From NCBI GenBank assembly GCA_035536235.1, contig DATLOQ010000045.1:62001-126000 (forward strand): DNA of 64,000 nucleotides. The letters are read 5' to 3'. This document shows positions 17,106 to 26,045 of this stretch, one piece after another (position 1 is the stretch's first letter; each line of letters begins with the position of its first letter). The position numbers and the translations under genes were made by a program. This DNA is from DATLNF01 sp035536235 (lineage in GTDB: Bacteria; Actinomycetota; Actinomycetes; BP-191). The notes under the pieces were generated by a model. That model ran no database searches, was not told where the DNA came from, and saw only the letters and a program-made list of their open reading frames with translations.

Positions 17106-17161
17106 GGTGATCAATGGTGAGAACGTGCCGACGGATGGGCAAGAACGCACCACTGATCACC
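17106..17161 (+). repeat. Inverted repeat around the Nudix start region
   Basis: GGTGATCAATGG (17106-17117) and CCACTGATCACC (17150-17161) pair over 12 bases with one mismatch. The candidate start codon at 17125 lies in the loop, so folding of the message would hide it. Confidence 0.4.
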
Positions 17162-17907
17162 TGGGTGCGCGGGCGCCGGTGCGGGCGGAGGCGCGGGTAG
17201 ACCCGCGGATGCTGCCGGATTGGCTCCGGCCGCTGGAGGCCGGGCTGGGCCAGGTCCGCGCCGAGGACATCAGCCGGTTCACCCCCCCTCCCGGGACGCC
17301 GGGTCGCCAGGGCGCCGTCCTCGCGCTCTTCGGCGAAGGCCCCGCTGGGCCCGACCTGCTCTTCATCGAGCGGGCCCACACCATGCGCTCGCATGCCGGC
17401 CAGCCCGCCTTCCCGGGCGGCAGCGTCGACGAGGGCGACCCGAGCATCGCAGCCACGGCGCTGCGCGAGGCGACTGAGGAGGTTGGCCTCGACCCGGGCG
17501 GCGTGACCGTCTTCGGCACTCTGCCTCCGCTCTACCTGCCGCCGAGCGCCTTCACCGTGACGACGGTGCTCGGGTGGTGGCACACGCCGTGCGCGGTGCA
17601 CGCCGCCGATGCCGACGAGGTCGCCTCCGTCGTACGCGTGCCGATCGCCGACCTCGCAGACCCGGCCAACCGGTGCCGGGTCCGGCTGCTCGGCGACTAC
17701 ACCGGTCCTGGCTTCCGGGTCGGCGGCCTGCTCGTCTGGGGGTTCACCGCCGGCCTTGTCGACGCGCTGCTCCGCTTCGGCGGCTGGGCGCTGCCGTGGG
17801 AGCCCGCCGATGTCGTCGACCGGCCGGAGCCTCGGCTCGCCGCGGGGCATGCGCCGTACGATCCGGCGGACGTGCCCAGTGGGGAAGACGGAGGTGAGCA
17901 GCAGTGA
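17125..17907 (+). CDS. Nudix hydrolase, CoA-pyrophosphatase-like (Rv3672c-type)
   Basis: A Nudix protein of about 260 residues. The continuous Nudix box GGSVDEGDPSIAATALREATEEVGL and the upstream SHAGQPAFPGG agree with the CoA diphosphatase group (YeaB/NUDT7 signature before the box). Start choice is uncertain: GTG 17125 follows GGTGAG, while GTG 17107, GTG 17179 and ATG 17209 are also in frame. It overlaps the M3 peptidase gene by GTGA and follows the TlpA-like gene, matching the Rv3673c-Rv3672c order. Confidence 0.85.
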   Translation: MPTDGQERTTDHLGARAPVRAEARVDPRMLPDWLRPLEAGLGQVRAEDISRFTPPPGTPGRQGAVLALFGEGPAGPDLLFIERAHTMRSHAGQPAFPGGSVDEGDPSIAATALREATEEVGLDPGGVTVFGTLPPLYLPPSAFTVTTVLGWWHTPCAVHAADADEVASVVRVPIADLADPANRCRVRLLGDYTGPGFRVGGLLVWGFTAGLVDALLRFGGWALPWEPADVVDRPEPRLAAGHAPYDPADVPSGEDGGEQQ

Positions 17908-19502
17908 GCGCCGACGCCCGAGCCGCCATGCTCGTCGACCGGCTGACGGCAGAGCTCGCGCCGCTGGAGCGAGAGGCCAGCGAGGCGTGGTGGAAGTCCA
18001 ACGTCGAGGCCTCGGAGCAGGCAGAAGCTCGACGCATCGAGCTCGAGCAGCGGGTCTCCGACCGGTACGCCGTCGCCGCCGACCTCGCCGAGCTCGAGGA
18101 GGTCGCTCGCGGCGGCATCGGAGATCCGCTCCTCGCCCGCAGTGTCGAGGTCCTGCGGCTCTCCTTCGCCGGCGAGCAGCTGCCCGTCGAGCAGCGGTCA
18201 GAGATGGTCCGCCTCGGCGCAGAGTGCGACACCGTCTATGCGACTTTTCGGGGTGAGGCCGGCGGGCGACGGTGGACTGACAACGAGGTCGAGCAGGTCC
18301 TCGCCGCGAGCGACGACATCGACGAGCGCGAAGCCGCCTGGCTCGCCTCCAAGCAGGTCGGTGCGGCCGTCGCCGAGCGGGTCCTGCGGCTGGTCGAGGT
18401 CCGCAACACCTGCGCCCGCCAGCTAGGGCACGCCAGCTTCTATGCCATGGCACTCGCCCTGGGGGAGCTGTCCGAAGCTCGGCTCTTCGAGCTGCTCGAT
18501 GAGCTCGAGCAGCTGACGGCCGAGCCGTTTGCCCAGCTCAAGGCCGGCATAGATGACCGGCTGGCAGCGCGGTTCGGCACGACGCGGGACGCCCTGATGC
18601 CGTGGCATTACGCCGACGCGTTCTTCCAGGAGGCGCCCCGCGAGGCTGCGCTGGATCTGGATCCGCTGGTAGCGGGGCGGGACCTCACCGCGCTGACGAT
18701 GGCGACGTACGACGGCCTCGGCTTGCCGCTGCGTGACGTGGCCGACCGGAGCGACTTGGTGGGTCGGGAGGGGAAGAACCAGCACGCCTTCTGCATCAAC
18801 ATCGACCGCGGTGGTGACGTGCGGGTGCTCGCCAACGTCGTCGACAACGAGCGCTGGGCGTCGACGATGCTGCACGAGTTCGGCCACGCGGCGTACGACG
18901 TGGGGTTGCGGCCCGACTTGCCGTGGTCGCTGCGCATCCCCGCCCACTCGTTGACGACGGAGGCGGTGGCGCAGCTCTTCGGGCGCTTGTCGAAGGACCC
19001 GGGGTGGCTGCGGGACATCGCCGGGGTGCCGGCCGCGGACGCGGAGGCCCTCGCCGGTGACGTCCGGGCAGCGCTCCGCGCGAGCATGCTGGTCTTCGCC
19101 CGATGGGTGCTCGTCATGTGCCACTTCGAGCGCGACCTCTACACGGAGCTGGGGAAGCCCGGCTTCGACCCCGACGCGCGGTGGTGGGAGCACGTCGAGC
19201 GCTTCCAGCTGCTGCGCCGCCCTCCCGGCCGCGCGGACAGCCCCGACTGGGCCGCCAAGCTGCACCTGGCCCTCGCACCGGTCTACTACCAGAACTACGT
19301 CCTCGGGGAGTGCCTGGCGTCGCAGCTCGCGGCGACGGTGGCGCAGCGGGGCGGTCGTCTGTACAACGACCCGGCGACGGGGCGCTGGCTGGGGGAGCAC
19401 GTGTTCGGCCCTGGCGCATCGCTGCGCTGGGACCACCTGGTGACACGCGCTACCGGATCACCCCTGTCCGCCGCAGCCTTCGTGCAGGAGTTCGTGTCCT
19501 GA
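17904..19502 (+). CDS. M3-family zinc metallopeptidase (oligoendopeptidase-like)
   Basis: A 532-residue soluble zinc peptidase. The HExxH motif is in MLHEFGHAAYD (about residue 325), and the downstream Glu ligand is expected in SLTTEAVAQLF. There is no signal peptide. Long helical N- and C-terminal lobes agree with M3 oligopeptidases such as PepF, which cleave short peptides in the cytosol. GTG 17904 overlaps the Nudix stop, and the DedA/PAP2 gene starts on its own stop codon (TGATG), so this is one translationally coupled run. It is an insertion relative to the mycobacterial gene order. Confidence 0.87.
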   Translation: MSADARAAMLVDRLTAELAPLEREASEAWWKSNVEASEQAEARRIELEQRVSDRYAVAADLAELEEVARGGIGDPLLARSVEVLRLSFAGEQLPVEQRSEMVRLGAECDTVYATFRGEAGGRRWTDNEVEQVLAASDDIDEREAAWLASKQVGAAVAERVLRLVEVRNTCARQLGHASFYAMALALGELSEARLFELLDELEQLTAEPFAQLKAGIDDRLAARFGTTRDALMPWHYADAFFQEAPREAALDLDPLVAGRDLTALTMATYDGLGLPLRDVADRSDLVGREGKNQHAFCINIDRGGDVRVLANVVDNERWASTMLHEFGHAAYDVGLRPDLPWSLRIPAHSLTTEAVAQLFGRLSKDPGWLRDIAGVPAADAEALAGDVRAALRASMLVFARWVLVMCHFERDLYTELGKPGFDPDARWWEHVERFQLLRRPPGRADSPDWAAKLHLALAPVYYQNYVLGECLASQLAATVAQRGGRLYNDPATGRWLGEHVFGPGASLRWDHLVTRATGSPLSAAAFVQEFVS

Positions 19503-21052
19503 TGGCGGGAAGCGCCCGGCTCACGCGCGGCCGTCTCGTCGTCGGCGCTGTCGTGCTCGGCGTGCTGCTCCTCGTCGTGGCCTTCGGGGGCGACGCGGTG
19601 GCCGGCATCAAGCACCTGTTGGAGCGGCTCTCGGAGCTGCCGGGACCGGTGTTCGCTGTCATCGTCGGGCTGCTGGCGATGTTCGAGACGGCCGCCTTCG
19701 CCGGTCTCGCAGTCCCGGGCGAGCTCGCGGTGATCCTCGGCGGAGTTGCTGCGTCTGAGGGCAAGGTCCCCGTCGCGGTCATGGTGAGCTGTGCTGTCGG
19801 TGGCGCGATCGTCGGAGACTCGCTCGGCTTCTACCTCGGGCGTCGTCTCGGCACCCGATTCCTCGACAGCCGCCTCGGCGCGATCATGGGCAGGGCGCGG
19901 GTGGAGTCGACGATGGCTCGGATCCGTGCCGGCGGCATCAAGGCGATCATCCTGGGTCGGTTCGTCGGCGTGCTGCGGGCGATCATGCCGTTCGCCGCAG
20001 GGGCCTCCGGGGTGCCGTACTCCCGCTTCCTGCTCGCCAGCGTCATCGGAGCGACGGCGTGGGGCACGGCGTTCACCCTGCTCGGCTATCTCGCCGGCAA
20101 CTCGTGGCAGAGCGTCGAGCGCTACGTCGGCCGGGCCTCGACGCTGCTCGCCATCACCCTCGCGGTGATCGTGGCCCTTGTCCTCGCAGCCAAGCAGGTC
20201 GTCGCCCGCCAGGAGCAGCTGCGCGGGTGGTGGCAAGAACAGCTCGACCGTCCGCGCATCGCGCGTGCCCGTCAGCGCTACCACCGCCAGATCGCCTTCC
20301 TCACGGGCCGGTTCCGGCCCGGGACTGCAGCGGGATTGCAGCTCACGGCCGGGTTGCTGGGATTGGCGCTGCTCGGTGCCGCACTGGCCCTCGTGATCGG
20401 GGAGTCCCTGGGCAGCGGAGGCTTGGTCGACGTCGACGAGCCGGTACGCCGGGCGCTGGCGCGCAGTCAGACCGGTGACGTCGTTCGCGTCACGTCCGCC
20501 GTCCGCGACGTGCTCTCAGCAGAGGTGCTCGGCGCCGTGTCGATCCTCGTCGGGCTCGGGGCCTGGGTCGTCGACCGGCGACCCCGAGCGTTGGTGCTGC
20601 TGGTCGTGGCGGTCGTCGGCGCGGCCTTCTTGGCCCAGCTGGTGAGCGCGGCTGTGGAGCGCTCGCGGGTGATCCCGTCGCTGACCGACGGCTTCCGCAC
20701 CTCCACCTTTCCCTCCGGCCGGATGACCGTGATGGCGGCGACGGTCCTCGCGCTGCTGGCAGTGTTGATGCCGCGGATCTCCAGCTGGGGGCGCAAGGTG
20801 GTGACCGCGACGGTGGGCCTGGCGCTGGTGCTGCTGGGTGGCCTCGCCGTGCTCTCGCTCGGGCAGGTCTACCTGTCCGATGTGCTCGGCGGGATCACGT
20901 TGGGCGGTGTGTGGGGACTTGCCGTGGCGACTGCTGTCACGACAGTGTGGCGCCCGCCGGTGCCGGCCGGGCCGGATTCGGGGGAAGTGGCCACGGACGC
21001 CGCCGATGTGCCGCAGACTGAGGCGCGGGAAGGCAGAACGCCGGTTCTCTGA
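19502..21052 (+). CDS. DedA - PAP2 fusion membrane protein
   Basis: A 516-residue membrane protein. The N-terminal half is a DedA-type flippase domain: VPGELAVILGG, then GRFVGVLRAIMPFAAGASGVPYSRF. The C-terminal half is a PAP2 phosphatase fold with several membrane segments. The PAP2 catalytic motifs are damaged: the usual PSGH reads FPSGR, and the third motif SR-x5-H-x3-D appears shortened to GQVYLSDVLGG, with no His. So lipid phosphatase activity is doubtful. DedA proteins flip undecaprenyl phosphate or phosphatidylethanolamine; the neighbours (deacetylase, MarP, PBP) fit an envelope role. The ATG overlaps the M3 stop. Confidence 0.87.
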   Translation: MAGSARLTRGRLVVGAVVLGVLLLVVAFGGDAVAGIKHLLERLSELPGPVFAVIVGLLAMFETAAFAGLAVPGELAVILGGVAASEGKVPVAVMVSCAVGGAIVGDSLGFYLGRRLGTRFLDSRLGAIMGRARVESTMARIRAGGIKAIILGRFVGVLRAIMPFAAGASGVPYSRFLLASVIGATAWGTAFTLLGYLAGNSWQSVERYVGRASTLLAITLAVIVALVLAAKQVVARQEQLRGWWQEQLDRPRIARARQRYHRQIAFLTGRFRPGTAAGLQLTAGLLGLALLGAALALVIGESLGSGGLVDVDEPVRRALARSQTGDVVRVTSAVRDVLSAEVLGAVSILVGLGAWVVDRRPRALVLLVVAVVGAAFLAQLVSAAVERSRVIPSLTDGFRTSTFPSGRMTVMAATVLALLAVLMPRISSWGRKVVTATVGLALVLLGGLAVLSLGQVYLSDVLGGITLGGVWGLAVATAVTTVWRPPVPAGPDSGEVATDAADVPQTEAREGRTPVL

Positions 21053-21073
21053 CCGGATGGGAGTGGGGGTTCG

Positions 21074-21883
21074 GTGGACCGACGTGAAGCGCTGCGCGCG
21101 GGCGCCCTGGTGGCGGCGGGCGCCGCAGTGGGGCGCTGGTCGCGTCAGCCTGAGCCACCATTAGATGCAGTTGCGGCGACGGACCGTGGCTTCGCCGGCA
21201 CGCGCGCGGGGTCCGGGTCGGCAGCGAGCACCCAGGTCATCTGGCAGGTGAGCACCGACGAGCCCGTGCTGGCGCTGACCTTCGACGACGGGCCGGTGCC
21301 GTCGTACACCCAGGACTACCTGGACATGCTGCGTGACCGCGACGTGCAGGCCACCTTCAACCTCGTCGGCCGCAACGCACTCGACCACCCGGAGCTGGTG
21401 CGACGGGAGATCGCCGACCGGCACCAAGTCGAGAACCACTCATGGAGCCACCTCGACCTCGCCACCGCGACCGCTGCGCAGACCGACCATGAGCTCGCCC
21501 GCGGTGCCGACGTCCTCGAGTCGCTGACCGGCCGGGCACCGCGTTACTTCCGGCCGCCTCGCGGCAATCTGTCCGGCGCCACGCTCAATGCTGCTGCCCG
21601 AGCGGGGGAGGACGTCCTGCTGTGGTCGGTCCAGCTGCACGAGTCGCGACTCGACGTCGACGCGAACATCGCGCATGTCCTGGCGCGGGTGCAGCCCGGC
21701 ACCATCCTGCTGGCTCACGACACCCACCACGGCACCATCGACCGGCGCATCGGCCTGCGTGCTCTGCCGGTGATCATCGACCGGCTGCGCGACCGGGGCT
21801 TTCGGTTCGTCACCGTTGATGAGCTGGTGACTGCCGGGCCCGCCCTCCCGCCGCCCGCCGGGGGGCCACTCGCCAGCCGTTAA
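21074..21883 (+). CDS. Polysaccharide deacetylase (CE4/NodB), exported
   Basis: A 269-residue exported deacetylase of carbohydrate esterase family 4. The N-terminus (DRREALRAGALVAAGAAVG) is a likely Tat or Sec signal. Catalytic motifs are in order: TFDDGP (Asp-Asp at 70-71), HSWSH with the metal His pair (about 121-125), RPPRG, and LLAHD. These residues support N-deacetylation of peptidoglycan or another amino sugar polymer, outside the membrane. It starts with GTG 21074, 21 bases after the DedA/PAP2 gene, and is followed 9 bases later by marP. Confidence 0.92.
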   Translation: MDRREALRAGALVAAGAAVGRWSRQPEPPLDAVAATDRGFAGTRAGSGSAASTQVIWQVSTDEPVLALTFDDGPVPSYTQDYLDMLRDRDVQATFNLVGRNALDHPELVRREIADRHQVENHSWSHLDLATATAAQTDHELARGADVLESLTGRAPRYFRPPRGNLSGATLNAAARAGEDVLLWSVQLHESRLDVDANIAHVLARVQPGTILLAHDTHHGTIDRRIGLRALPVIIDRLRDRGFRFVTVDELVTAGPALPPPAGGPLASR

Positions 21884-21892
21884 GGTGCTCCG

Positions 21893-23074
21893 GTGAACGG
21901 CAACACGCTCGACCTCATCCTGTTGCTGGCCCTCGGTGTCTTCGCCTACTCCGGCTATCGCCAGGGCTTCGTCGTCGGCGTGCTCTCCTTCGCCGGATTT
22001 CTCGGCGGTGGGGTGCTCGGGACGTTCCTCGCCCCGCCGATCGCCGAGCGGATGACCAGCGGCGGCGGCCGGTCGATCCTCGGCATCGCGATCGTGCTCG
22101 TGCTGGCATGTGCCGGGCAGCTGCTCGGCACCACGCTCGGGACAGCCCTGCGCGGCCGAGTGACCTGGCGCCCCGCGAGGCTCATCGACTCGGCCGGTGG
22201 CTCCTGCGTCTCGATCATCGGTGTCCTTCTGGTTGCCTGGCTGCTGGGCACCGCGGCCAAGGACTCGGCCTACCCCGTGTTGGCGAAGCAAGTGAACAAC
22301 TCGCAGATCCTGCGGTCGGTCGATGAGGTGCTGCCACCGGCCCCCGCCGTCTTCTCCTCCTTCCGGCGACTGCTCGACGAGCGGGGCTTCCCGAAGGTCT
22401 TCACCGACTTGCGGCCGCAGTCGACCGCCCCCGTGCCGGCGCCTGACCCCGCGGTGGTCAACTCGCCCGCCGTGCGCAGCTCCCGGACGCGGGTGCTGAA
22501 GGTGCTCGGTGTGGCGCGTTCCTGCTCACGTCGGCTGGAGGGGACCGGATTCGTCTACGCGACCGACCGCGTGATGACCAACGCCCACGTCGTCGCGGGG
22601 GTGCGAGATCCGGAGGTAGAGCTACGCGAGGGGGTCCGAAAGCGGGGACAGGTCGTCCTCTTCGACCCCGGGCGCGACGTCGCGGTGATTCATGTGCCGG
22701 GGCTGGGCCTGGCCCCGCTGCGGTTCCGAGGCGACGCTCGGGCCGGGGCAAACGCGGTCGTCGCAGGCTATCCGGAGGACGGTCCCTTCAGTGCGGTGGC
22801 CGCGCGGATACGCGAGCAGATCACAGCTGTCGGTCGCGACATCTACGACCGCTCGACGGTCCGGAGGGATGTCTACCAGCTGCGCGCCGTCGTCCGTCCG
22901 GGCAACTCCGGCGGGCCGCTGCTCGCTTCCGACGGTCGGGTCTACGGCGTCATCTTCGCCGCCGATGCCCAGGACCGTAACACTGGGTACGCCCTGACAT
23001 CTGATGAGGTGGCGTCGTCGGCGCGAGCCGGAGCGGTCCGCACCGAGCGAGTCGACACCCAGGGTTGCGACTGA
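21893..23074 (+). CDS. marP: MarP-like periplasmic serine protease with CvpA membrane domain
   Basis: A 393-residue membrane serine protease. Four N-terminal membrane segments (CvpA-like, about 5-125) are followed by a trypsin-like domain with the triad His232 (TNAHVV), Asp262 (GRDVAVI) and Ser339 (RPGNSGGPL). Cys211 and Cys392, the latter next to the C-terminus, match the cysteine pair that forms the stabilising disulfide in M. tuberculosis MarP. MarP is required there for acid resistance through activation of the peptidoglycan hydrolase RipA. The GTG start has AAGGTG 6 bases before it; the same bases can be read as a TAAGGT box. Confidence 0.95.
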   Translation: MNGNTLDLILLLALGVFAYSGYRQGFVVGVLSFAGFLGGGVLGTFLAPPIAERMTSGGGRSILGIAIVLVLACAGQLLGTTLGTALRGRVTWRPARLIDSAGGSCVSIIGVLLVAWLLGTAAKDSAYPVLAKQVNNSQILRSVDEVLPPAPAVFSSFRRLLDERGFPKVFTDLRPQSTAPVPAPDPAVVNSPAVRSSRTRVLKVLGVARSCSRRLEGTGFVYATDRVMTNAHVVAGVRDPEVELREGVRKRGQVVLFDPGRDVAVIHVPGLGLAPLRFRGDARAGANAVVAGYPEDGPFSAVAARIREQITAVGRDIYDRSTVRRDVYQLRAVVRPGNSGGPLLASDGRVYGVIFAADAQDRNTGYALTSDEVASSARAGAVRTERVDTQGCD

Positions 23075-23093
23075 GCGCAGCACCTTCGGAGCA

Positions 23094-23645
23094 TCAGTCG
23101 CGCAGCGGGAGCTCCAGCTCCGAGGCGCTGATCGACGCGGTGCCGTCCCGCTCGGCCCGATCGGCGAGGCGCCGCGCGGCCGCCTGCAGCCGCCGTACGC
23201 CGACGCCGAAGTGCGCGTCGGGGTAGGCAGTCAGCTTGTCCGCAGCGCGTCGCAGGATGGTGGCAGCGCCGACCGCGTTGCCGCGCTGGATGTGGGTGAG
23301 GCCGACGGCAAGCTGGGCCAAGCCCTGCCAGAAGTCCCGATCCGGCGGGTCAGCGAGATGCCACGGACCCTCCAACACCTCGTGGGCATAGAACGGGGCG
23401 CCGCCGAGGATCAGCCGCTGGGCTTCCTCGATCGCGTCGTCGGGCGGCAATGAGGTCTCGCGGTCCCCGACGGCGAGGCGTTCCCGCCACGGCGTGGGAG
23501 TGCCGGGTGGCAGCGGCGCGCCGGTGATGTCCCGTGGTCGCTGGCTCAGTGGCCGACCGGCGCTGTCTCGCGAACGCGGGGTGGGCGACGGAGCGGCGGC
23601 GGCATCCCCCGCGTCCGCATCGGTGCCGTCCGGCGGCACCGTCAT
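23094..23645 (-). CDS. DUF309 protein
   Basis: A 183-residue protein. The N-terminal 75 residues are a disordered Pro/Arg-rich segment (PSPTPRSRDSAGRPLSQRP), followed by the helical DUF309 domain with its signature AHEVLEGPWHLA and FWQGLAQLAVGLTHIQRGN. ATG 23645 was chosen because it overlaps the stop of the upstream hydrolase by ATGA. It converges on marP with a 19-base gap. DUF309 function is unknown. Confidence 0.88.
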   Translation of the reverse strand: MTVPPDGTDADAGDAAAAPSPTPRSRDSAGRPLSQRPRDITGAPLPPGTPTPWRERLAVGDRETSLPPDDAIEEAQRLILGGAPFYAHEVLEGPWHLADPPDRDFWQGLAQLAVGLTHIQRGNAVGAATILRRAADKLTAYPDAHFGVGVRRLQAAARRLADRAERDGTASISASELELPLRD

Positions 23646-24547
23646 GACTGCTTGGCCCATCGGACGATCTCTGCCGTCACCAGGTCGGGTGCCTCCTCAG
23701 CGGGGAAGTGCCCGACGCCGTCGAGCAGCCGCCACTCATAGACCCCCTCGACGTAGCGACCGGAGCCGAGCGCCGTGCGCGGCAGCAGGCACCCGTCCAT
23801 CGCCCCATGCAGCTGCAGGGTCGGGGCGCCGACCGGCCGCTGCATCCGCTTGGCGAACCGGTAGCCGTCTGGCCGTACGACGGACCGCACCGCCCAGCGG
23901 TAGTACTCCATGGCGCAGTAGGCGACCGTCGGGATCTGCATGGCGGTGCGGTAGATGCGGTCCGTGGCGGCATCGGGGAAGCCAGGCCCGCCCCAGTCGT
24001 GGAGCAGGCGGGACACTCGCTCGGCGTCATCCTTGACCAGGAGCCGCTCCGCCAGCCACGGCGCCTGGAAGGCCAGCACGTACCAGCTGGCCCGGAGCTG
24101 GCCGCGCGGGTCGACGACGACTTGGGCTCGGAGGCGCAGCGGGTGCGGCATCGAGAGGATGACCAGCCGCGAGACCACCTCGGGGTGAAGCGTTGCGACT
24201 GCCCAGGCGAGGAGGCCCCCCCAGTCGTGCCCGACGATGACCGCGTCGCGTTCACCCAGCCCGCGGACGAGGCCGGCGACGTCCGCCGCGAGGGTGTAGA
24301 TGTCATAGCCCCGCGGCGGCTTGTCGCTCGCGCCGTACCCGCGCAGGTCCGGGGCGACCGCACGAAATCCGTGCTGCGGCAGGTCGGTCAGCTGGTGCCG
24401 CCACTGCCACCACATCTGCGGGAAGCCGTGCAGCATGAGGACGAGCGGGCCGTCACCTGCTTCGGCAACGTGGAAGCGCGCGCCGTTGGCGGAGACGTCC
24501 CGGTGGCGCCATGGGCCGGAGAGCAGGATGTCGCTCTCGGCCGCCAT
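23642..24547 (-). CDS. ephE: Alpha/beta hydrolase, epoxide-hydrolase-like (EphE-type)
   Basis: A 301-residue alpha/beta hydrolase of the epoxide hydrolase/haloalkane dehalogenase group. The oxyanion motif is HGFPQMWWQWR and the nucleophile Asp lies in VGHDWGG, with His in GVGHFPAEEAP. An Asp nucleophile rather than Ser, with paired tyrosines in the cap region (MEYYRWAV), supports epoxide hydrolysis. The start at 24547 avoids running into the divergent gene at 24606; a longer frame to 24607 exists but its start would overlap that gene. It matches Rv3670 by position beside marP. Confidence 0.88.
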   Translation of the reverse strand: MAAESDILLSGPWRHRDVSANGARFHVAEAGDGPLVLMLHGFPQMWWQWRHQLTDLPQHGFRAVAPDLRGYGASDKPPRGYDIYTLAADVAGLVRGLGERDAVIVGHDWGGLLAWAVATLHPEVVSRLVILSMPHPLRLRAQVVVDPRGQLRASWYVLAFQAPWLAERLLVKDDAERVSRLLHDWGGPGFPDAATDRIYRTAMQIPTVAYCAMEYYRWAVRSVVRPDGYRFAKRMQRPVGAPTLQLHGAMDGCLLPRTALGSGRYVEGVYEWRLLDGVGHFPAEEAPDLVTAEIVRWAKQS

Positions 24548-24593
24548 GGCGGCAGCGTCCCACAGCCAGGGCGCGCGGGGCAGACCGCACTCG

Positions 24594-24599
24594 TAGCAT
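24594..24599 (+). promoter_or_regulatory. Candidate -10 box for leaderless gene at 24606
   Basis: TAGCAT lies 6 bases before the ATG at 24606 and there is no ribosome site. Confidence 0.4.
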
Positions 24600-24605
24600 T
24601 CCGGC

Positions 24606-25013
24606 ATGGGGATCTTCCGCCGCCGCGCGCTCCCCGCCCACCTGGAGTCGGCGTATGAGGCCTTCCTGCGATGCGCGGAGCATGTCGACCTCGGGCAGCG
24701 GGCGATGATCCGCTGCGTCCCGTCGTCGGCCCGGGCTGTCGGTCTGCCGCTCGCCGTGGGCGCGCAGACCCTGGCGATGTCCTTGGACGAAGCGCGGGCA
24801 GAGATGCCCCGCTGGCATCATCCCGATGTGGCGGGGATCTGGGCGGACTGCTCGGCGGCACTGGACGAGACGTCCCGGGCGGTGGGCCGCGCCGTCGAGA
24901 TCGCGGCTGCGACGAGGGAGCTCGAGGTCGCGCTGACCGCCGTGCAGGACCTCCTCGACCCGCTCCACGCCTTCGTCGACGCGGAGGCGCGCTTCGCCGA
25001 GCTGCGTCGTTGA
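24606..25013 (+). CDS. Conserved-looking helical protein, unknown function
   Basis: A 135-residue soluble, mostly helical protein beginning MGIFRRRALPAHLESAYEAFL. It has no membrane segment and no recognised motif; RWHHPDVAGIW near residue 70 and a coiled-coil-like C-terminal half (EIAAATRELEVALTAVQDLL) are the main visible features. It is divergent from the ephE-like gene and convergent with the small membrane protein at 25582. Codon use is normal for the window. Confidence 0.7.
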   Translation: MGIFRRRALPAHLESAYEAFLRCAEHVDLGQRAMIRCVPSSARAVGLPLAVGAQTLAMSLDEARAEMPRWHHPDVAGIWADCSAALDETSRAVGRAVEIAAATRELEVALTAVQDLLDPLHAFVDAEARFAELRR

Positions 25014-25042
25014 GCGGTCCTCGTTGAGCTGTGCCCGTTGAG

Positions 25043-25582
25043 CTATAGCGCCGAGCACTCGCCGGTGCGGCGCTCAGCCGCGAAGACGTACTGCCCCCCC
25101 TGGTAGGCGAGGCGTACGACGAAGCCGCCCCCGGACACTCGCTCCTTGATGCTGTTGTAGTAGGTGGTCGCCGTGACGGCGAAGTCCGCCCGTCGGAAGT
25201 CGGCGCTCACCGACTGCTCTCGCACCGTGAGGTCGAGCGCGCCCGCACACAGCTGCTGCGCGACGTCGCGCAGGGCGGCCTGGACGCCGAGCTGGCTGGG
25301 CATGGAGACGACCCGCCCCGCGTCGCCGCGGACCGAGTCACGGAGGTTGTCGCCCGCGGCGACGTCGTCGTACGCCGGTCGGGACCCGTAGACCCGCACG
25401 GCGCCCGTCGCCGGAGCGAGACCTGCCGCGGTGCCCGCAGGGGCTGACCGGACGGCCGTCCCACCGGCGAGGAGGAGCACAGCCACCGCACTCGCGAGCC
25501 CGTCGATGACCCGGGAGCGCCGAAGGGACCAGGGCAGCTGCCGCCGCGTTTCGTCAGTCCCCCGAGCGATCACCTCAGCCAA
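25043..25582 (-). CDS. Membrane-anchored protein of the acs-linked trio, member 3
   Basis: A 179-residue protein: cytoplasmic start ending in LPWSLRRSRVIDGL, one membrane segment (about 30-45), and an external domain. The C-terminus FVVRLAYQGGQYVFAAERRTGECSAL resembles the end of the protein at 26038 (FVLRLSWREGEYVGQISEAYGGCESG), each closing with a Cys four or so residues from the end. An internal Cys (QQLCAGALD) may pair with it. It overlaps the previous gene by 8 bases. No known family was recognised. Confidence 0.75.
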   Translation of the reverse strand: MAEVIARGTDETRRQLPWSLRRSRVIDGLASAVAVLLLAGGTAVRSAPAGTAAGLAPATGAVRVYGSRPAYDDVAAGDNLRDSVRGDAGRVVSMPSQLGVQAALRDVAQQLCAGALDLTVREQSVSADFRRADFAVTATTYYNSIKERVSGGGFVVRLAYQGGQYVFAAERRTGECSAL

Positions 25583-26045
25583 GACAGGGCTCCGACGACT
25601 CCTGGACCGAGTAGCTGATCCCGGTCCCGCGGGGCAGCCGGGACACTTTCAAGCGGAGTGCTGGAGCCCGGCCAGGGAGGCCAGCGGCGACCGTGGCGAT
25701 GCTCACATCTCGGTTGTGCTCTGCCACGGAGTAGGTGAACCCTGCGGTCTCGGTGCAGATGAGCCCAGCAGCGAACCGGGCGACGTTCTGCGCCGTGCGT
25801 AGCCGGGCCTGCTCTTCGGCCGAGCTGATCTGCGGCAGCGGAGATGGGGACGGCGAGGGCGAGGTGGTCGCTGGCTGGCTGGCCGGCAGGTTCGGCGCGC
25901 TGCGCCGGTCAGTGACAACGGCGGAGGCGACCAGCAGGTGCACCGCGAGCGTCGCGCCGATAGCTGACCCCAGCGTGTCGAGCGGCAACGATCGTCGCGC
26001 CCGCTCGCTCCCTGCAAGCAGGAGGTCCGGAGCAGGCTTAGCCAC
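25575..26045 (-). CDS. Membrane-anchored protein of the acs-linked trio, member 2
   Basis: A roughly 156-residue protein with one membrane segment (GSAIGATLAVHLLVASAVV), a Pro/Ser linker (TTSPSPSPSPLPQ) and a small external domain with two cysteines (GLICTETAG and SSEPCLG). It overlaps the genes on both sides. The start is uncertain: GTG 26045 (chosen, overlapping the upstream stop) or GTG 26054 or 26069. It has the same architecture as its two neighbours but weaker sequence resemblance. Function unknown. Confidence 0.7.
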   Translation of the reverse strand: MAKPAPDLLLAGSERARRSLPLDTLGSAIGATLAVHLLVASAVVTDRRSAPNLPASQPATTSPSPSPSPLPQISSAEEQARLRTAQNVARFAAGLICTETAGFTYSVAEHNRDVSIATVAAGLPGRAPALRLKVSRLPRGTGISYSVQESSEPCLG

